A program made the translations under genes and the position numbers. From Afipia massiliensis (GTDB lineage Bacteria > Pseudomonadota > Alphaproteobacteria > Rhizobiales > Xanthobacteraceae): DNA of 64,000 nt. Under the pieces are notes generated by a model. It saw only the letters and a program-made list of their open reading frames with translations. It did not search any database and had not been told where the DNA came from. Location: assembly GCF_014203115.1 (NCBI RefSeq), contig NZ_JACHIJ010000010.1, positions 22,966 to 86,965 of the forward strand, in the 5' to 3' direction. Below, piece by piece: positions 44,422 to 53,707 of the stretch; position 1 is the first letter of the stretch; the number at the start of each line of letters is the position of its first letter.

Positions 44422-44509
44422 CCGGCACCACTGAGTGGTCCGTTTGGAATGTTAGTTTAGGGATTGCTTGAAGCTGCCCCGTTTTGTGGTCCAGGTTCTA
44501 GGCAATTTC

Positions 44510-44765
44510 TCGGGATAGATGGAAACCAGGGATACAGTTAGATCAAGAACCAGCGGTCGTTATTCGTGAGCCGGGGTCGGCCACGGATCCTGCGCCGCAA
44601 AACGATCAACTGATGCCGAAGCGCCGCATTCTCAGCCTCAAGCCGCCTCTTCGACTTGAATCGCGAGACAAATATGGCCAGAATGAAACGCAGCAGTCCG
44701 ATCATTCCGCCAACGTACGCAATTCCGTCACCTCATCAACGCGGATAAGGTTTTCGGTACACACA
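44510..44765 (-). mobile_element. Left end of rve-type IS, inverted copy
   Basis: On the minus strand the terminal repeat TGTGTGTACCGAAAA (44765-44751) is followed by the start of the transposase (MIGLLRFILAIFVSRFKSKR, LEAENAALRHQLIVLRRR), which breaks after about 60 codons. It begins two bases beyond the stop codon of the SLC13 pseudogene. With the same end in opposite orientation at 49312 it brackets the 44.77-49.3 kb block. Confidence 0.82.
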
Positions 44766-44767
44766 GG

Positions 44768-46280
44768 TCAGATCGACTTCGTCATGTACCCCATCCACGG
44801 CCAATAGGTCAGCGCAAAGACGACCAGCAGCAGCATGGCGACCAGCGTGATGGCCAGCCCGGTGCGGATGAAGTCGCGCGCCTCGAAGGTGTCAGTGCCG
44901 TAAGCGATCATGTTCTGCGGCGCGTTCACCGGCAGGATGAAGCCGAAGCTGACGACGAACTGCAGTAGCATGGTCATGCCGATCACGTTGATACCCGGCG
45001 TGCTCACGGCTCCCAGCACGCTGATGATGATCGGGATCATGGTCGAAGCGAGCGCCGTCGCGCTGGCGAAGCCAAGGTGGATGAAGATCAAGAACAGCGA
45101 CATGACCATCAGGATCGCGAAGGCGCTGGCGTTCTGCAGGCCAAGGTTCTCGACGATCAGGCCGCGCCAACCAGGCGGCGGCCTCAGTTCTCAGCAGGGC
45201 GGAGCCGACGCTGATGCCGACGGCGAAGAGCACCACCGTGCCCCACGGAAAGCCGCGCTGCGATTCCTTCCAGTCCATCACGCCAATGCGCGGCAGCAGC
45301 AGCAGCGCGATCGCCGCGATGGTCGTCGACGACGTATCGAAGTCGTGCAGCACCTTCTCGGTCGACCAGAAGCCGAGCAGCGCGAGCACCAGGATCAGGA
45401 GCTTCCATTCCCGGCCGCTCATCGGTCCGATCGCCTCCAGCTGCGCGCGGATGGTGTCGTGGCCGCCGGCGATCTCGCTCATCTCCGGCTTCAACATGCG
45501 GGTCATGATGAAGTAGAGCGCCACGCTCAGCAGGGCCGAGAAGGGTGCGCCGGCGATGAACCACTCGGTCCAGGTGATGGTGGTACCGAACTGCTTCTCC
45601 AGGAAGCCCACGGCCACCATGTTCTGCGCCGCCGCTGTCTTGATGCCGACGTTCCACACGCTCGCCGTCTGTGCGGCGGTGATGACAAGCAAGGCGGCGA
45701 AGCGGCTGCGCTTGTCGACCTTGAAGGCGAGGATGAAGCCCATCATGATGGGCATCAGGCAGGCCACCCGCGCGGTGGTGCTCGGCACGATGAACGACAA
45801 CAGGAAGCCCACCACCATGGCGCCGATGACGATGTGGTTGGTGCGCGCTTGCACTTTGGATAGCACCACCAGCGCGATGCGCCGGTCCAGCCCGGTGGCC
45901 GTCATCGCCGCAGCGATGAAGCAGGCCGCCGCCACCAGCGCCACGGCACTGCTGGAAAAGCCCGACAGCGCCAGGCCCAGCGCGGCGCTGGTGCCCATGT
46001 CGGCGCTGCCGGGCTTGGCGGCATCGGGCACGTAGGCCAGCAAGAAAATCATCAGCGTGCCGATGACTACGGCGCTCACGGCGTAGTCGAGCGCCTCGGT
46101 CATCCACACGATCACCGCGAAGGCGAGGATGGCGAGCATCACCTGCCCCGCCGCCGGCAGGCCCGCTGCGCCCGGCAACCAGGTGATAACGAGCAGCGCC
46201 ACAAACGCGGCGATGAGGCCGGCCCGCTTCACGGTGGAAGCGGGCGTGGCAGGCGATGCGGTGGCGGCTGGAGCGTTCAT
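44768..46280 (-). pseudogene. SLC13/DASS family carrier, one frameshift
   Basis: Relative of the intact carrier at 4993-6570. It reads from ATG 46280 through VPSTTARVACLMPIMMGFIL and VGIKTAAAQNMVAVGFL, then frameshifts near 45170 within TEAAAWL. The other frame continues FIHLGFASATALASTMIPII and NAPQNMIAYGTDTFEARDFI to the end. The rest of the gene is well preserved, so the break is recent or a sequencing error. A perfect FNR box lies 58 bp upstream. Confidence 0.88.
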
Positions 46281-46331
46281 GGGGCTCTTTTTGTGCGACT
46301 TGAAATCTACGAGGGCAGAGCCTCGTCCGAG

Positions 46332-46345
46332 TTGATGAAAATCAA
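46332..46345. promoter_or_regulatory. FNR/FixK-type box TTGAT-GAAA-ATCAA
   Basis: Perfect match, centred 58 bp upstream of the frameshifted SLC13 gene. It overlaps the stop codon of the ATPase gene upstream (46342). The intact SLC13 gene at 4993 also has a box. Confidence 0.75.
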
Positions 46346-49179
46346 GCAACGAGGCGCGCGCCTCGCCGGCTGTTCAGGTACGCAACACCAGCGCTCCCCG
46401 CGCGCAGCGCCAGCTTGCGCAGTTCGCCGACCCACAGCACGGTGCTGCCCATGGCCAGGCAGACGGCCCATTGCGCAGGCGCCAGGGGCACCGTGCCGAA
46501 CGCCACGTTGAGCAGGCCGACGTGAACCACCGCCACCTGCAGGACGAGCGACAGAGCGATGGCGCCCCAGAGCCAGGAATTGACGAATAGGTGGTGGAAG
46601 GCGCTGGTGGTTTCGGAGCGCGCATTGAAGCAGTTGAACAGCTGCGCGAATACGAGCACCGTGAAGCCGGCGGTGCGGGCGTTGTCGAGGCCTTGCGACC
46701 CCTCGATCAGCCCGCCTGGCAGGTACAGGTCAATGGTGAGTAGCGTCGCCAGCGCCATCACCAGGCCGATCCAGACCACGCCCCACCACATGCGGGCGTC
46801 GATCGCGCGCTCGGTGGGCTTTCTCGGCTTGCGGGCCATGACGTCCTCGGTCTCCGGGTCGATGCCCATCGCGAGTGCCGGGCCGGAGTCGGTAATGAGG
46901 TTGATCCACAGGATCTGCGTTGCCAGCAAGGGCAGCACCACGGCTTCACCGCCGTCGGCGAGGCCGATCACGCTGGCGCCGACGACGCCGAGGAAGACGG
47001 TCAGCACCTCGCCCATGTTGGACGACAGCAGGTAGCGCAAGAACTTGCGGATGTTGTCGAAGATGCCGCGGCCTTCGCGTACCGCCTCGACGATGGTGGC
47101 AAAGTTGTCGTCGGCGAGGATCATCTTGGCCGCCTGCTTGGTCACCTCGGTGCCGGTGACGCCCATCGCCACGCCGATGTCGGCGGACTTCAGCGCCGGC
47201 GCATCGTTGACGCCGTCGCCGGTCATCGCGACGATATTACCGTCGGCCTGCAGCGCATCGACGATGCGCAGCTTGTGAACCGGCGCCACGCGGGCGTAGA
47301 CCGAGGTCACGCGCACCGCCGCGGCGAGGCTGGAATCGTCGAGTTCATCGAGCTCTGCCCCGGTCAGCGCCTTCGCGCCCGGCTCAACGATGCCGAGGTC
47401 GGCGGCGATGCGCGCCGCCGTGCGCGGGTGGTCGCCGGTGATCATCATCACGCGGATCCCGGCCCGGTTGGCCTCGCGGATCGCCACCGCAGCCTCGGGG
47501 CGCGGCGGGTCGATGATGCCGACCGTGCCGACGAAGATCAGGTCGCGCTCCAGGTCGGGCGAAGCCTTGGTACGCTCGCCAGGAGCCAGCGGGCGGTAGG
47601 CGACCGCGAGCGTGCGCAAGGCGTCGTCGGTGAGCCGGGCCACGGCGGCGAGCGCGCGCGATCGCAGTTCGTCGTTGAGGTCCACCACATCCATGCCGAT
47701 GCGTGCACGCGTGCAGTGTTCGAGCAGTACGTCGGGGGCGCCCTTCGTGATGACGACGATCTCGCCGCCGTGCTCGCGGTCGCGTTCGATGGTCGACATC
47801 ATCTTGCGGTCCGACGTGAACGGGATCTCGCCGATGCGTTCGAAGCGATGCTCGCGTCGCTCGGTCGCACCGAGCTTGCGCTCGGCGACTAGGAAGGCCG
47901 CTTCGGTGGGGTCGCCCTGGATCTCCCATCGGCCATCGTTTGCCTGGCGCAAGTCGGCGTCGCCCGCCAGGCTGCCGCCGCTGAGCACCACGATCTGCTC
48001 GTTCAGCAACGCGCCCGGCTCGATCTCTGCGCCCTCGAATTCGACCTTGCCCTCGGGAGCGTAGCCCACGCCGGTGACGAGCGTGTCGCCGGAGGCCGTC
48101 ACGACGCGCTGGATCGTCATCTCGGATCGTGTCAGCGTGCCGGTCTTGTCGGAGCAGATCACAGAAGCGGAGCCCAAGGTCTCGACCGACGACAGTTTCT
48201 TCACGATGGCCTGCCGCTTGGCCATGCGTTGCACGCCCATCGCGAGCACCACCGACAGGATCGCCGGCAACCCCTCGGGCACCGCAGCCACAGCCAGCGA
48301 CACGCCGAGCAGCAGCACGGTGATCAGGTCAGACGGGCCGCGGATGTCCGACATCAGGAGGATCGTTGCGACCACGACGACGGCAATGATGACGACGGCG
48401 ATGCCGAGCATGCGGCCGATGCGGCCGACCTCCTTCTGCAATGGCGTGGGCTCTTCAACGGTGGCATCGAGCATGCTGGCAATCGACCCCATCTCGGTCG
48501 CCATGCCGGTCGCGGTGACGACTGCGCGGCCGGTGCCCTGTGCTACCGCCGTGCCTTTGAACACCATGTCGAGCCGGTCGCCGAGCGGCGTCGGCATCAG
48601 CAGGGTGGCGGGGTCCTTCAGCACCGCCTCGCTTTCGCCGGTGAGCGAAGCCTCCTGGATACGCAGTGCAGCGGCCCGTACTAACCGCGCATCGGCGCCG
48701 ACGAGGTCGCCTTCGCCTAGCACCAGCACGTCGCCGACGACGAGTTCGGCGCTCGGAATGCGCAGCAGCCCCCCATTGCGCAAGACGGAGCACGTTGCGG
48801 CGGTCATGCTGGCGAGCGCGGCTACCGCGTTCTCGGCCTTGGCTTCCTGCGCATAGCCGAGCCCGCCGTTCAAGACGATGACCAATGCGATCACGATCGC
48901 ATCCACCGGCCAGCCATGCCTGCCTTCGATCAGCCACGCAGCGAGGGCGATGGCCACTGCGGCCAGCAACAGGTAGATCAGCGGATCCTGGAACTGGCGG
49001 AGGACGCGGCGCCAGGTGGGTTCGCGCGGGGCCGCACGCAGCTCGTTGGCACCATCGCTTGCGAGGCGGGCAGCGGCCTCATCCGTCCCGAGCCCGCTTT
49101 CGAGGTCAGTGCCCAGTGTCCGGGCCACCGCTTCGGCATCGAGGAGCGAAGGGTCTTCGAGTTTCGTGTCGACCGTCAT
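46342..49179 (-). CDS. P2-type cation-transporting ATPase (PMR1/SERCA-like)
   Basis: 945-residue P-type ATPase of the Ca2+/cation class rather than the heavy-metal class. It has an N-terminal cation-ATPase domain (EAVARTLGTDLESGLGTDEA), actuator loop LTGESEAV, helix 4 AAVPEGLPAILSV, phosphorylation site [31 protein letters not shown], and C-terminal helices with NLITDSGPALAMG and QLFNCFNARSE. All catalytic motifs are intact. The exported or imported ion is unknown; Ca2+, Mn2+ or K+/Na+ are possible. It is upstream of the SLC13 pseudogene within the IS-bracketed block and may have arrived with it. Confidence 0.91.
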   Translation of the reverse strand: MTVDTKLEDPSLLDAEAVARTLGTDLESGLGTDEAAARLASDGANELRAAPREPTWRRVLRQFQDPLIYLLLAAVAIALAAWLIEGRHGWPVDAIVIALVIVLNGGLGYAQEAKAENAVAALASMTAATCSVLRNGGLLRIPSAELVVGDVLVLGEGDLVGADARLVRAAALRIQEASLTGESEAVLKDPATLLMPTPLGDRLDMVFKGTAVAQGTGRAVVTATGMATEMGSIASMLDATVEEPTPLQKEVGRIGRMLGIAVVIIAVVVVATILLMSDIRGPSDLITVLLLGVSLAVAAVPEGLPAILSVVLAMGVQRMAKRQAIVKKLSSVETLGSASVICSDKTGTLTRSEMTIQRVVTASGDTLVTGVGYAPEGKVEFEGAEIEPGALLNEQIVVLSGGSLAGDADLRQANDGRWEIQGDPTEAAFLVAERKLGATERREHRFERIGEIPFTSDRKMMSTIERDREHGGEIVVITKGAPDVLLEHCTRARIGMDVVDLNDELRSRALAAVARLTDDALRTLAVAYRPLAPGERTKASPDLERDLIFVGTVGIIDPPRPEAAVAIREANRAGIRVMMITGDHPRTAARIAADLGIVEPGAKALTGAELDELDDSSLAAAVRVTSVYARVAPVHKLRIVDALQADGNIVAMTGDGVNDAPALKSADIGVAMGVTGTEVTKQAAKMILADDNFATIVEAVREGRGIFDNIRKFLRYLLSSNMGEVLTVFLGVVGASVIGLADGGEAVVLPLLATQILWINLITDSGPALAMGIDPETEDVMARKPRKPTERAIDARMWWGVVWIGLVMALATLLTIDLYLPGGLIEGSQGLDNARTAGFTVLVFAQLFNCFNARSETTSAFHHLFVNSWLWGAIALSLVLQVAVVHVGLLNVAFGTVPLAPAQWAVCLAMGSTVLWVGELRKLALRAGSAGVAYLNSRRGARLVA

Positions 49180-49311
49180 GGCAGCGATCCTGCCGCAGTT
49201 CTTAACTCATCACAAGCACAGGCGGCCGCCGGATAGGTCAGGCGCACATGACGACGCTCAGTGAAGAGAGTGCCATGGTCGCAGCGGCGCCCCGCCACTG
49301 CTCTTGTTCCC

Positions 49312-49590
49312 TGTGTGTACCGAAAACCCTATCCGCGTTGATGACGTGACGGAATCACCTAAGCTGGCGGAATGATCGGGCTACTGTGTTTCGTCTTGGC
49401 CTCGCCATTCAAGTCGAAGATCCGGCTTGAGGCTGAGAATGCCGCGCTCCGATATCGGTTGATTGTTTTGCGGCGCAAGCTGCGTGGCCGCGTCCAACCC
49501 GCAAACAACGATCGCTGGCTCTTCGTCCAGCTATATCGCTGGTTTCCATCGATCCTAAAGGTCCTCACGATCATCCGTCCCGACCTTCCT
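49312..49590 (+). mobile_element. Left end of rve-type IS, truncated direct copy
   Basis: Terminal repeat TGTGTGTACCGAAAA (49312-49326), then the transposase start MIGLLCFVLASPFKSKIRLE and NNDRWLFVQLYRWFPSILKV. The frame leaves the homology at about 49585. A further 60 bp of unrelated sequence separates it from the next, fuller copy. Confidence 0.82.
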
Positions 49591-49709
49591 GACGCCCTCG
49601 ACGCAGGCCTCGAACGAACTGACGTCCCATTTAAAGACGGGAATGCCGGTGTGTGTATCGAAAACCTTATCCGCGTTGATGACGTGATGGAATCGCCTAA
49701 GCTGGCGGA

Positions 49710-50260
49710 ATGATCGGGCTGCTCTGTTTCGTTCTGACCGTCCTAGCCTCGCCGTTCAAGTCGAAGTTGCGGCTTGAAGCTGAGAACGCGGTGCTTCGAC
49801 ATCAGTTGATTATCTTGAGGCGTAAGTTGCATGGCCGCGTTCGGCTCACGAACCATGATCGCTGGTTCTTTATCCAGCTGTATCGCTGGTGTCCGTCAAT
49901 CCTGAAGGTCTTCACAATCATCCGGCCCGAGACGCTCGTGCGTTGGCACAGGGCTGGCTTTCGCTGCTACTGGCGGTGGAAGTCACGATCACTGGGAGGA
50001 CGGCTGCAGATCGAGACGGACCTGCGCACGCTAATCCGGCGGATGAGCGTCGAGAACCCGCTTTGGGGCGCGCCGCGCATCCACGGCGAACTGCTCAAGC
50101 TCGGGTTTGCGGTCGCGCAGTCAAGTATCGCCAAGTACATGATCAAGCGGCGGGGGCCGCCCAGTCAAGGATGGCGCACCTTTCTGCGCAATCATGCCCC
50201 AGATATCGCCGCCATGGACTTGTTCGTTGTTCCGACTATCGGCTTCGACCTGCTTCTCTA
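49710..50260 (+). pseudogene. rve-type DDE transposase, N-terminal half
   Basis: Starts MIGLLCFVLTVLASPFKSKL and runs through a helical DNA-binding region (LEAENAVLRHQLIILRRKL) and RMSVENPLWGAPRIHGELLK. It reaches the first catalytic Asp (DIAAMDLFVVPTIGFDLL) and then enters the IS110 element. The second half is at 51684-52157. Confidence 0.85.
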
Positions 50261-50536
50261 ATCGGCCGTTCAAGGTCAAGCGCTTTCAAACTATCCACCA
50301 CGACAGCGTCGATGTCGCTTACGGGCTCGTGCTTCTCTTCGGAATCGGCACCAAGGCCCTTTCAACATGGGATTCGAGGACGAGGGGAACAATCTCTATG
50401 GCGGCCTTGCCGTCAGACGAACGACAGGTCCAAGCAGGTCGACGAACTCAGCTCATCCATCGTCCCGAGAGGGACATCACTCCACCGCTCGGTGGAACTC
50501 AAGTTTTCTCCTGGTGCATTTGATCCTGCACGGCTC
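50261..50536 (-). ncRNA. Putative IS110 bridge/seek RNA region
   Basis: IS110-family elements encode a guide RNA in their long non-coding end. This arm and the diverged arm at 63298-63573 share hairpin-forming blocks: GTCCC-GAGA-GGGAC (50462-50475) against GTCCC-TGCGA-GGGAC (63502-63516), and CCACCG-CT-CGGTGG (50482-50495). Exact RNA ends cannot be set from sequence alone. Confidence 0.4.
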
Positions 50537-51565
50537 TCATACCGCTGCGACTTCCCGGGTCCACCGGAACTCGGTGCCGTCAACCCATATACGGTGCATG
50601 ATCATGGCCAACCGACGCGCCAGCGCTACGATCGCCTTTTTCATCCCGCGGTGCTTGGCGATCTTCATCGCCCAGGCCTTGAGCCAGGACCATTTTACCG
50701 AACGGAGCAGCATGACCTGGGCTGCTTCGTAGAGCATCATCCGCATCATCTCGTCTCCGCATCGTGATATCGCGCCGGTTCGGTTGATCTCGCCCGATTG
50801 ATGCTTGGACGGCGTCAGTCCAAACACCGCCCCGACCGCCTTGGAGTTCCTGAAACGGGCGGACACATCGACGGTGACGCGATAGGTCAACGCGACCACG
50901 GGGCCGACACCGGGGATCGACATTAGGCGCCGGCACACATCATCGTCCCGGACGATGGTCAGCAAGCGACGGTGCAGGATACCGATCTGCTCGCGAAGCA
51001 CCCGCCGGACAATGAGCAGCGGCTCGACCAGCACAACCAGGTCGGGAAGGTTCGCAACAAGCTCCTGGATGCGCGCCTCGAACTTCACCGTTCCCACCAT
51101 GCCCACCTTGAGACCGAAGTTGCGTAAACTGGCGCGCAGGTCGTTCTCGATGGCGATGGTCTTCGACTGAAGCAGCTTACGATGCATCAGCAGCGTTCGC
51201 AGCTTCTGGCTGCGTAACGTCTTCACATGCACCGGGCGATAAAGCCCCGCCCGCATCATCTGCGCGATACCGCGCGCGTCATTGCGGTCCGTCTTGTTGA
51301 TCTGCGCCTTCAACACCGCCCTCATGTGCCGCGTCTCAACACAGATCACCGGCAAGCTTGCTTCGAGAGCGCTGAAGAGCCATTGCGACAGCGGCCCGGC
51401 TTCCAATCCAATCCGCTTGAAGTGATAGGCGGGGTTCGTTAGCACCGCCAGCAACGCCTCGGGTTCGCTCGTCACCTTCACTTCCCGCACGATCCTGCCC
51501 GTATCATCCACAATGCAGACGCTCGTCTCCTTGACTGAAACGTCTAGTCCAGCAAAATGCTCCAT
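50537..51565 (-). CDS. IS110-family DEDD transposase
   Basis: 342 residues, apparently intact. The N-terminal RuvC-like domain has GLDVSVKETSVCIVDDTG, GLEAGPLSQWLFSAL and KTDRNDARGIAQMMR, giving the D-E-D-D residues. The C-terminal Tnp_20 domain has SIPGVGPVVALTYRV and a serine-containing region near FGLTPSKHQSGEINRTG. ATG 51565 has AAGGAG nine bases upstream. Confidence 0.92.
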   Translation of the reverse strand: MEHFAGLDVSVKETSVCIVDDTGRIVREVKVTSEPEALLAVLTNPAYHFKRIGLEAGPLSQWLFSALEASLPVICVETRHMRAVLKAQINKTDRNDARGIAQMMRAGLYRPVHVKTLRSQKLRTLLMHRKLLQSKTIAIENDLRASLRNFGLKVGMVGTVKFEARIQELVANLPDLVVLVEPLLIVRRVLREQIGILHRRLLTIVRDDDVCRRLMSIPGVGPVVALTYRVTVDVSARFRNSKAVGAVFGLTPSKHQSGEINRTGAISRCGDEMMRMMLYEAAQVMLLRSVKWSWLKAWAMKIAKHRGMKKAIVALARRLAMIMHRIWVDGTEFRWTREVAAV

Positions 51566-51683
51566 GATGCGCTTCTCCTTCTGATGCTTGAGGCCGTTGC
51601 AACGGACCTCGTTTTCACCATCAGCCTGAGCGCAGCACCTCAAATCTTCAGCTATCCACAAGCTGGCCGGCCGATTACCCCAT

Positions 51684-52157
51684 CTCTATGCCTTCGTCAT
51701 CGTTCGGCTCGACCGCAGAGACCTCGTCTGGATCAACGTCACAACAAACCCGACAGCTGAATGGATTGCACACCAGCTAACCGAGGCCTTTCCTTGGGAC
51801 GAGGCTCCGCGCTACCTCATCCGCGATCGGGATCGGATCTATGGCACCGTCGTCACACGTAGACTGCGCGCCATGGGTATCCGGGACAAATCGACTGCAC
51901 CAGCCTCGCCCTGGCAGAATGGCTTTGCCGAACGGCTGATCGGGTCGATCCGCCGCGAATGCGTGGATCATATGATTGTCTTGGGTGAGGCGCATCTGCG
52001 CCGGATCCTGGAATCCTATTCTGACTATTACAACAGCGTCAGAACGCATCGGTCGTTGGACAAGGATGCACCGGTTTCTCGCCCAATTCAGCCGACCGGA
52101 AGCATCAAATCGCATCCCATCCTTGGCGGACTGCATCACCACTACGTCCGGGTTTAG
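51684..52157 (+). pseudogene. rve-type DDE transposase, C-terminal half
   Basis: Continues the split transposase: LYAFVIVRLDRRDLVWINVT, TAEWIAHQLTEAFPWDEAPR, second catalytic Asp in LIRDRDRIYG, MGIRDKSTAPASPWQNGFAE with the catalytic Glu in ERLIGSIRRE, and the end SHPILGGLHHHYVRV. Both halves look otherwise undamaged, so precise loss of the IS110 element would restore the gene. Confidence 0.83.
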
Positions 52158-52174
52158 CTTTTCGGTACACACAC

Positions 52175-52600
52175 GGGCGCATCGTTGCAGAGCATGCTCG
52201 CTCATTCGGCCGTGGCGAGACGACCTACGATCCCTGGCATTACGTGCCTGTCCTGGCTCGCAAGCCAGGCGCCTTGCGCAACGGTGCTCCCTTCAAGGAT
52301 TGGGTGCTGCCGGCCGCGATGGAACGCGTGCGGCGCAAGCTCGCCGGCGCCGCCGACGGCAACCGGCAGATGGTCGATATCCTCAACGTAGTGCTGACTG
52401 ACGGCTTGCCCGCCGTCGAGGCCGCCTGCGCCGAGGCGCTCTCCCACGGCGTCCATTCCGCCGATGTCGTTCTCAACATCCTGGCTCGCCAGCGCGATCC
52501 GGCGCCACCAGCCAACATCCTCACACCGGATGCGTTGGAGCTACGTCATGCACCGATGGCCGATTGTGCCCGTTACGACAACCTCAGGAGAACCATCTGA
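52175..52600 (+). pseudogene. IS21-family IstA transposase, C-terminal fragment
   Basis: Directly after the right end of the rve-type IS, the frame reads TTYDPWHYVPVLARKPGALR, FKDWVLPAAMERVRRKLAG and ends DALELRHAPMADCARYDNLR. This is the C-terminal part of IstA. The catalytic domain is gone. The stop overlaps the istB start, as is usual in IS21. Confidence 0.82.
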
Positions 52601-52980
52601 TGGAACGCACTTAACTCTTCGACCTCATGTGCGAACTCAAGCTCTACGGCATGAAGGCAGCCTTCGACGAGATCATGGCCACCGCCGTCAAGCGCCAGCA
52701 TGAACCGCAGCGCATTGTTGGCGCCGAGATCAATGAGAAGCAGGCCCGCTCGATCAAGTACCAGCTAACAATTGCAAAGCTACCGCTCGCCAAGGACCTC
52801 GACGACTTCCAGTTCGAGGGCACGCCGATCAACCAGACGCTGGTCAATGACCTGGCCGGCGGCGGCTTCATCGCCCAGCAGCGCAATGTCGTGTTGGTTG
52901 GCGGGACCGGCACCGGCAAGAGCCACCTCGCCATCGCCATTGCCAGAAGTTGTATCCGATCGGGCGCCCGCGTAATCAAC
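52600..52980 (+). pseudogene. istB: IS21-family IstB helper ATPase, truncated
   Basis: Begins MERT with an in-frame stop at codon 5, then LFDLMCELKLYGMKAAFDEI and the Walker A motif GGTGTGKSHLAIAIA. It loses homology after SCIRSGARV, so the Walker B half is missing. Confidence 0.85.
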
Positions 52981-53406
52981 CCGGAATCCATCTTGGCCTT
53001 GCCGCCAAACTGTTCCGGAAACCGGGACCACCTCAGGCCTGATCCCGCGGCGCTTGGATAGGGCTCTTAAGATAAGACGCTCGGCTCGCAGCCTTATTAC
53101 AGTCCTCGAGTTGCTCCGGTTCAGCTTGGAGCACGAATCCATTTGACGGGGTCGCCCGGCTCGGCCGGCCCTAGAGTTCGGAGCCCTGGGTGCGGGGGCG
53201 GGCGAGGCGACTGATTGGTCTGGCTACTTCGGTCCGGACTCGACGCGTATTTAACCGGGATCAAAGATTCAAAACGGATGGTCGGTCATGGTTCGAGCGA
53301 TATTGATGGTGTCGGGGGCCGATACCGGTCTACCCCGCTTTAAGAAATCTGGGCGGCTGTAGAGGGCGTGTCGGTACGCCCTGATCTGATATGGGTGGAG
53401 TTTCCT
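52981..53406. other. 426-bp intergenic stretch with one near-FNR box
   Basis: No gene recognised between the IstB fragment and the DUF2933 gene. It contains TTAAC-CGGG-ATCAA at 53251-53264, which is listed separately. Confidence 0.5.
53251..53264. promoter_or_regulatory. FNR/FixK-type box, one mismatch (TTAAC-CGGG-ATCAA)
   Basis: One base off TTGAY-N4-RTCAA. Centred 149 bp upstream of the DUF2933 gene that heads the low-oxygen cluster, farther than the other boxes. Confidence 0.4.
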
Positions 53407-53679
53407 ATGGACCACGGCAGTCATGATAGTGAGCGTGCTTCCTTTCGCTCCCGCGCAAACTGGGTCCTCATCGGCCTTCTGGCGATCGGCGGCTTCTATC
53501 TCGTGACCGAGCATCGTGCGCATCTCATCCCGTATTTGGGGTATTTGCCCTTCCTGCTGATCCTCGCCTGCCCGTTGATGCATCTCTTCATGCACGGTGG
53601 CCATGGCGGACACGCGGGCAGCGACAACACCGGACGCGGTTCGGCGGACTCCGGCCCAAACCAGCCCCATAAACACTGA
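53407..53679 (+). CDS. DUF2933 small membrane protein
   Basis: 90 residues with ANWVLIGLLAIGGFYLVTEH, RAHLIPYLGYLPFLLILACP and MHLFMHGGHGGHAG, the DUF2933 pattern with a His-rich tail. ATG 53407 has GGTGGAG six bases upstream; an in-frame GTG at 53368 lacks one. It precedes the methyltransferase-like gene by 28 bp. Relative of 14902-15165. Confidence 0.84.
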   Translation: MDHGSHDSERASFRSRANWVLIGLLAIGGFYLVTEHRAHLIPYLGYLPFLLILACPLMHLFMHGGHGGHAGSDNTGRGSADSGPNQPHKH

Positions 53680-53707
53680 GCCGTGATCAACTGTCTGGAG
53701 GTCGACT

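Larger units (their letters stand above)
50261..51682 (-). mobile_element. IS110-family insertion sequence
   Basis: Inserted in the rve-type transposase gene with TCTCTA on both sides (50255-50260, 51683-51688). It carries one DEDD transposase gene (50537-51565, minus), a short 117-bp arm before it and a 276-bp non-coding arm after it. The long arm downstream of the transposase is the IS1111-type layout. A diverged partial copy with the same arm is at 63298-63897. Confidence 0.85.
49650..52173 (+). mobile_element. rve-type insertion sequence interrupted by an IS110-family element
   Basis: Bounded by TGTGTGTATCGAAAA at 49650-49664 and its inverted partner TTTTCGGTACACACA at 52159-52173. It contains a DDE integrase-core transposase gene split in two by an insertion at 50261-51682. 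Without the insert the element would be about 1.1 kb. Remnants of the same IS are at 43835-44421, 44510-44765 and 49312-49590. Confidence 0.85.
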
